A stretch of 64,000 nt of DNA from a bacterium (GTDB lineage Bacteria > Sysuimicrobiota > Sysuimicrobiia > Sysuimicrobiales > Humicultoraceae). A program made the translations under genes and the position numbers. The notes beneath the pieces were generated by a model. It worked only from the letters and a program-made list of their open reading frames with translations, ran no database searches and had not been told where the DNA came from. The first letter of the stretch is position 1. Every line of letters begins with the position of its first letter. The stretch spans positions 75,608 through 139,607 of the forward strand of contig JAVHLI010000004.1 of NCBI GenBank assembly GCA_031082185.1, in the 5' to 3' direction. Shown here in pieces: positions 61,282 to 64,000 of the stretch.

Positions 61282-62984
61282 GAGCGCAGTAGCTCCTCGG
61301 CCTCAGGCATCAGGAGCAGAGCACCCTCCTCTGCCAGACGGGCCGCAACCCGCAAGGCCTCGACCGTCTCCGCGACCGCGGCAAATCCGGATGCCGAGGG
61401 AACGGCTGCTGCGCGCGGGGGGTGGATTGTGACCGTCATCGCACCAGCTGCGTCGGGAATCCCAGCCATCTCGCGCGCCCGGCGCACCGCCAGGGGGAAG
61501 TCCCCCATCTCGTCCACGAGCCCCTGTTCCACCGCCTGGCGGCCGGTCCACACGCGGCCGCGGGCGATATCTTCGATCTCGGCCTCGCTCCTGGCGCGGC
61601 CCTGGGCCACCTTGCTCACGAAGCGCCGGTATACCGCCTGGATCTCGTGGCGGATCCGGTCGAGCTGCGTCGGGGTAAACGGCTGGAAGCCCGAGGGCAT
61701 GGTGGCCGCCTCTCCCCGCGCCACGATCTCGCGGTTGAGCCCGAGCCTGCCAAAGAGACCCCGAACCGTCAGCTTGCCGTTGATAACGCCGATCGATCCG
61801 GTGACGGTCGCGGGCTGCGCGATGATCCGGCCGGCGCCGCAGGAAACGTAGTAGCCGCCTGAGCCGGCCACGTTGCCCATGAACGCGACCACGGGCTTCC
61901 TGACCTTGATGCGCTCAACCTCGCGCCAGATCAGATCGCTGGCCAGCGCGGATCCGCCGCGCGAGTCCACGTGGAAGACGACCGCGCGCACGCGCGGGTC
62001 GCGCTCCGCGGCCCTGAAAGCGCGGGCCACCGTCTCGGAGCCCGCGAATCTTCCTCCCACGAACGGCAGGGGAAGCGGCAGATCGCGGCTCTCGCCGGTA
62101 ACGATCATGCCGATCAACTCAACGACACCGATCACCGCGGCGCGTGAGCGCCACTGATACGGCGTCGGCAGGCGCCTGCGGGCCTGCGCCCACGGCCGCA
62201 GCGCGGCCATGCGGGACGGGGATCCCAGGCGGGCGGGCAGCTCGTCCTCGTAGCATATGCCGTCAATCAGCCCATCCGTCCACGCATCGTGCGCGCCGAG
62301 CGGGGCGCGGTCCACGGCCGCGCGCACGGCGCCCGGATCGAGGCGACGCGCCGCGGCCACATCCTCCACGAACACGGCCATCACCGAGTCGAGCACCGAC
62401 TCGACGACCTCTCGGTGATACTCGGAGAGACCGGACCGCATAAACGGGTCATACGCGGTCTTGTACTCGGCGATCCGCTCGAACTCCGGGAGAACCCCGG
62501 CCCGATCGAATGCCTCGCGGAAGAAGGTGATCTCTGCGCGCAGCCCAAGGACGGCCCAGTGACCGGCTTCGGGCATCCAGATCTCGTCGGCTGCCGCGGC
62601 CAAGTAGTAGTCAGGCAGATCGGCCTCCTGCAGGTAGGCGACAACCCGCTTGCCCCGGCCCCGGAACTCATCCAGGGCCGCCCGGAGGCTCTGCACCGTC
62701 GCCATCCCGGCGCGCAGGCCGTGCACGCGCAGCACGATGCCTCGCACGCGCGCATCCCCGGCGATGCGTTCCAGTCGCTCCCGCAGCGCCTCCAGGCTCT
62801 CATCCGGGCGCTGCAGCGGCCGCATCAGCATCCGCTGCGCCAGGGGCCGAGGCGTGGGGTTGCGTTCGGGGTACGACCCCGTCAGCTCAACAACCACATA
62901 GTCCAGCGGCGGGCCGGGTAGGCGGGCCAGGGCATTGAAGAGGAAGAGCAGGCCGTTGCGTATCAGATCCAGAATCCAGGTCAT
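61278..62984 (-). CDS. sppA: Signal peptide peptidase SppA, 67K type
   Basis: 568 aa. A short N-terminal hydrophobic segment, then tandem SppA domains with the catalytic pair Lys175 (AEYKTAYDPF) and Ser375 (GNVAGSGGYYVS). This two-domain length matches the E. coli-type SppA, and not the half-length Bacillus form. It digests cleaved signal peptides in the membrane. The ATG follows TAGAAT by exactly 6 nt, so its mRNA is probably leaderless; it heads the minus-strand run that continues through lutC. Confidence 0.9.
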   Translation of the reverse strand: MTWILDLIRNGLLFLFNALARLPGPPLDYVVVELTGSYPERNPTPRPLAQRMLMRPLQRPDESLEALRERLERIAGDARVRGIVLRVHGLRAGMATVQSLRAALDEFRGRGKRVVAYLQEADLPDYYLAAAADEIWMPEAGHWAVLGLRAEITFFREAFDRAGVLPEFERIAEYKTAYDPFMRSGLSEYHREVVESVLDSVMAVFVEDVAAARRLDPGAVRAAVDRAPLGAHDAWTDGLIDGICYEDELPARLGSPSRMAALRPWAQARRRLPTPYQWRSRAAVIGVVELIGMIVTGESRDLPLPLPFVGGRFAGSETVARAFRAAERDPRVRAVVFHVDSRGGSALASDLIWREVERIKVRKPVVAFMGNVAGSGGYYVSCGAGRIIAQPATVTGSIGVINGKLTVRGLFGRLGLNREIVARGEAATMPSGFQPFTPTQLDRIRHEIQAVYRRFVSKVAQGRARSEAEIEDIARGRVWTGRQAVEQGLVDEMGDFPLAVRRAREMAGIPDAAGAMTVTIHPPRAAAVPSASGFAAVAETVEALRVAARLAEEGALLLMPEAEELLRS

Positions 62985-62990
62985 AGGACT

Positions 62991-62996
62991 ATTCTA
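62991..62996 (-). promoter_or_regulatory. -10 box of a probable leaderless sppA transcript
   Basis: TAGAAT on the minus strand, 6 nt before the sppA ATG, with no Shine-Dalgarno between. Same geometry as at glcD. Confidence 0.55.
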
Positions 62997-63050
62997 TCCA
63001 CCGACGGCGATGACGCCTAGCGGGAAGATAGGTACCCCGACTGGAGCAGG

Positions 63051-64000
63051 ATGATGCTGACCGACGCTGAACGCCGCACCCTGCGCGCGCTGTGCGACGC
63101 CATGGTGCCGGCCCTCGCCGGGGCCGAAGACCCCCACGGATTCCTGGCGCGTCGCGGATCAGACCTCGGCCTGCCGGCGCTGATCGAGGAAGGACTGGCC
63201 GAAGCGCCGGAGCACCTGCGCGCGCAGTTTCGGCAACTCCTCAGGGTGATGGGAAGCCGTGCCGCGAACCTGATGCTGGCCGCCAGGCCACGGGGCGTGG
63301 CAGAGATGTCTGCCTCCGCGGCAGAGGCCTATCTCAGGTCGTGGGGCACCAGCCGTCTGCCGCTTCGGCGCGCGGCCTTCCAGGCCCTCAAGCAGGTCAT
63401 CACCTTCCTGTTCTACGCCTCTCATCCGCTCGGAGAATCCAACCCCAACTGGCCCACCCTCGGGTTTTCCGGCCATCCTCACGTGTCGCCGGGCGCGGCC
63501 CCGCGCATCACGCCGTTGGCCGTAACCTCGGATGTCAACCTGGACACCGATGTCTGCGTAATTGGATCGGGCGCCGGCGGAAGCGTGGCCGCGGCCGAGC
63601 TGAGCCGGGCAGGTCGCCGGGTGCTGATCGTCGAGCGCGGAGGGTACTACGACCAGGGCGACTACAACGGTGACGAGTACGAGATGCTCCGGCGGCTCTC
63701 GCTGGGCAAAGGGTTGTTCGGCACCGCTGACAACGCCTTCGGGCTGCTCGCGGCGACGTGCCTGGGCGGCAGCACAGTTGTCAACTGGTGCACGAGCCTG
63801 CGGCCTCCAGGCGACGTGCTTGAAGAGTGGGAGCGCGAGCACGGGATTGACGGCGCCTCGGGCACTGAGTTCCACGCGGCGATAGACGCCGTGGAGCGTC
63901 GGTTGAACGTGAACACCCTGGAGAGCAACCACAATCCCAACAACCAGGTCCTGGCGGACGGCGCCCGGGCACTGGGATACCGTCTCGAGACGATCCCGCG
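63051..64000 (+). CDS. GMC-family FAD oxidoreductase, truncated by the window edge
   Basis: The first 316 residues are present and the frame is still open at 64000. An N-terminal helical region (1-155) like that of long-chain alcohol oxidases precedes the FAD motif CVIGSGAGGSVAAAELSRAGRRVLIVERGG (about 168-197) and the GMC block CLGGSTVVNWCTSLRPP. GMC enzymes oxidise alcohols or sugars. GGAGCAGG lies right before the ATG at 63051, followed by a second ATG. It diverges from sppA over 66 nt. Confidence 0.88.
   Translation, partial: MMLTDAERRTLRALCDAMVPALAGAEDPHGFLARRGSDLGLPALIEEGLAEAPEHLRAQFRQLLRVMGSRAANLMLAARPRGVAEMSASAAEAYLRSWGTSRLPLRRAAFQALKQVITFLFYASHPLGESNPNWPTLGFSGHPHVSPGAAPRITPLAVTSDVNLDTDVCVIGSGAGGSVAAAELSRAGRRVLIVERGGYYDQGDYNGDEYEMLRRLSLGKGLFGTADNAFGLLAATCLGGSTVVNWCTSLRPPGDVLEEWEREHGIDGASGTEFHAAIDAVERRLNVNTLESNHNPNNQVLADGARALGYRLETIP

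Overview
The window is high G+C bacterial chromosome, roughly two thirds G+C by eye. It is densely packed: most co-directional neighbours overlap by 1-16 nt (ATGA, GTGA, TGATG or TAGTG junctions), and no stretch over 300 nt lacks a gene. I saw no rRNA, tRNA, CRISPR array, insertion sequence or phage gene. Three GH57 glycan enzymes, a Thermus-type 7Fe ferredoxin, TTG and GTG starts with strong Shine-Dalgarno sites, and two promoters of the form TAnAAT-N6-ATG suggest a thermophilic or thermotolerant, deep-branching Terrabacteria-like lineage (Armatimonadota, CSP1-3 or Deinococcota neighbourhood). That placement is inference.

Layout. 0-4.7 kb: an MFS exporter diverges from a redox operon (two DUF1573 proteins, a thioredoxin/DsbD-like membrane protein, a DUF2892 protein) that ends in a decayed methyltransferase. 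4.5-9.5 kb (minus): HtrA-like protease, glpX, nagZ, nagA. 9.6-13.8 kb (plus): ferredoxin, then a complete acetyl-CoA carboxylase operon accD-accA-accB-accC. 13.8-21.4 kb: ROK kinase, SPFH protein, a TRAP-TAXI transporter, and divergently an M29-like metalloenzyme with a class III CoA-transferase. 21.4-24.9 kb: a MalK/UgpC-type ATPase, phosphoglucose/phosphomannose isomerase, a small unknown protein, MscS. 24.9-31.3 kb (plus): sugar epimerase, GH57 branching enzyme, glgC, GH57-DUF3536 protein. 31.3-36.0 kb: an arsenic cluster (arsR, arsN-like, arsM), a lytic transglycosylase and a winged-helix iron-sulfur protein. 36.1-42.2 kb (minus): glcD-glcF-glcE glycolate oxidase and a GH57 4-alpha-glucanotransferase. 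42.3-44.1 kb (plus): YeiH-type permease and a SagB-type oxidoreductase. 44.1-52.4 kb (minus): an eight-gene transcription unit with a P1 aminopeptidase, TIM-barrel protein, Dpp-type peptide importer, M20 peptidase, panB and panE. 52.7-63.0 kb (minus): sppA, MBL hydrolase, glycerate 2-kinase, glgA, galT-like, class V aminotransferase, lutA-lutB-lutC. 63.05 kb to the end: a truncated GMC oxidoreductase.

How the genes work together. Glycogen metabolism looks complete and GH57-based: glgC, glgA, branching enzyme and glucanotransferase are all present, and no GH13 enzyme is seen. Glycolate oxidase, an alanine/serine-glyoxylate-type aminotransferase and glycerate 2-kinase could together form a C2 salvage route, with LutABC handling lactate. 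NagZ and NagA, the lytic transglycosylase and the ROK kinase fit cell-wall recycling and amino-sugar use. The most suggestive unit is the 44-52 kb operon, where peptide uptake and peptidases sit directly upstream of pantoate biosynthesis. The clearest sequence oddities are an arsN-like gene with a frameshift that then reads without a stop into arsM, a methyltransferase missing its middle whose frame runs 246 nt into the convergent nagA, and a ferredoxin with a long insertion between its two cluster motifs.
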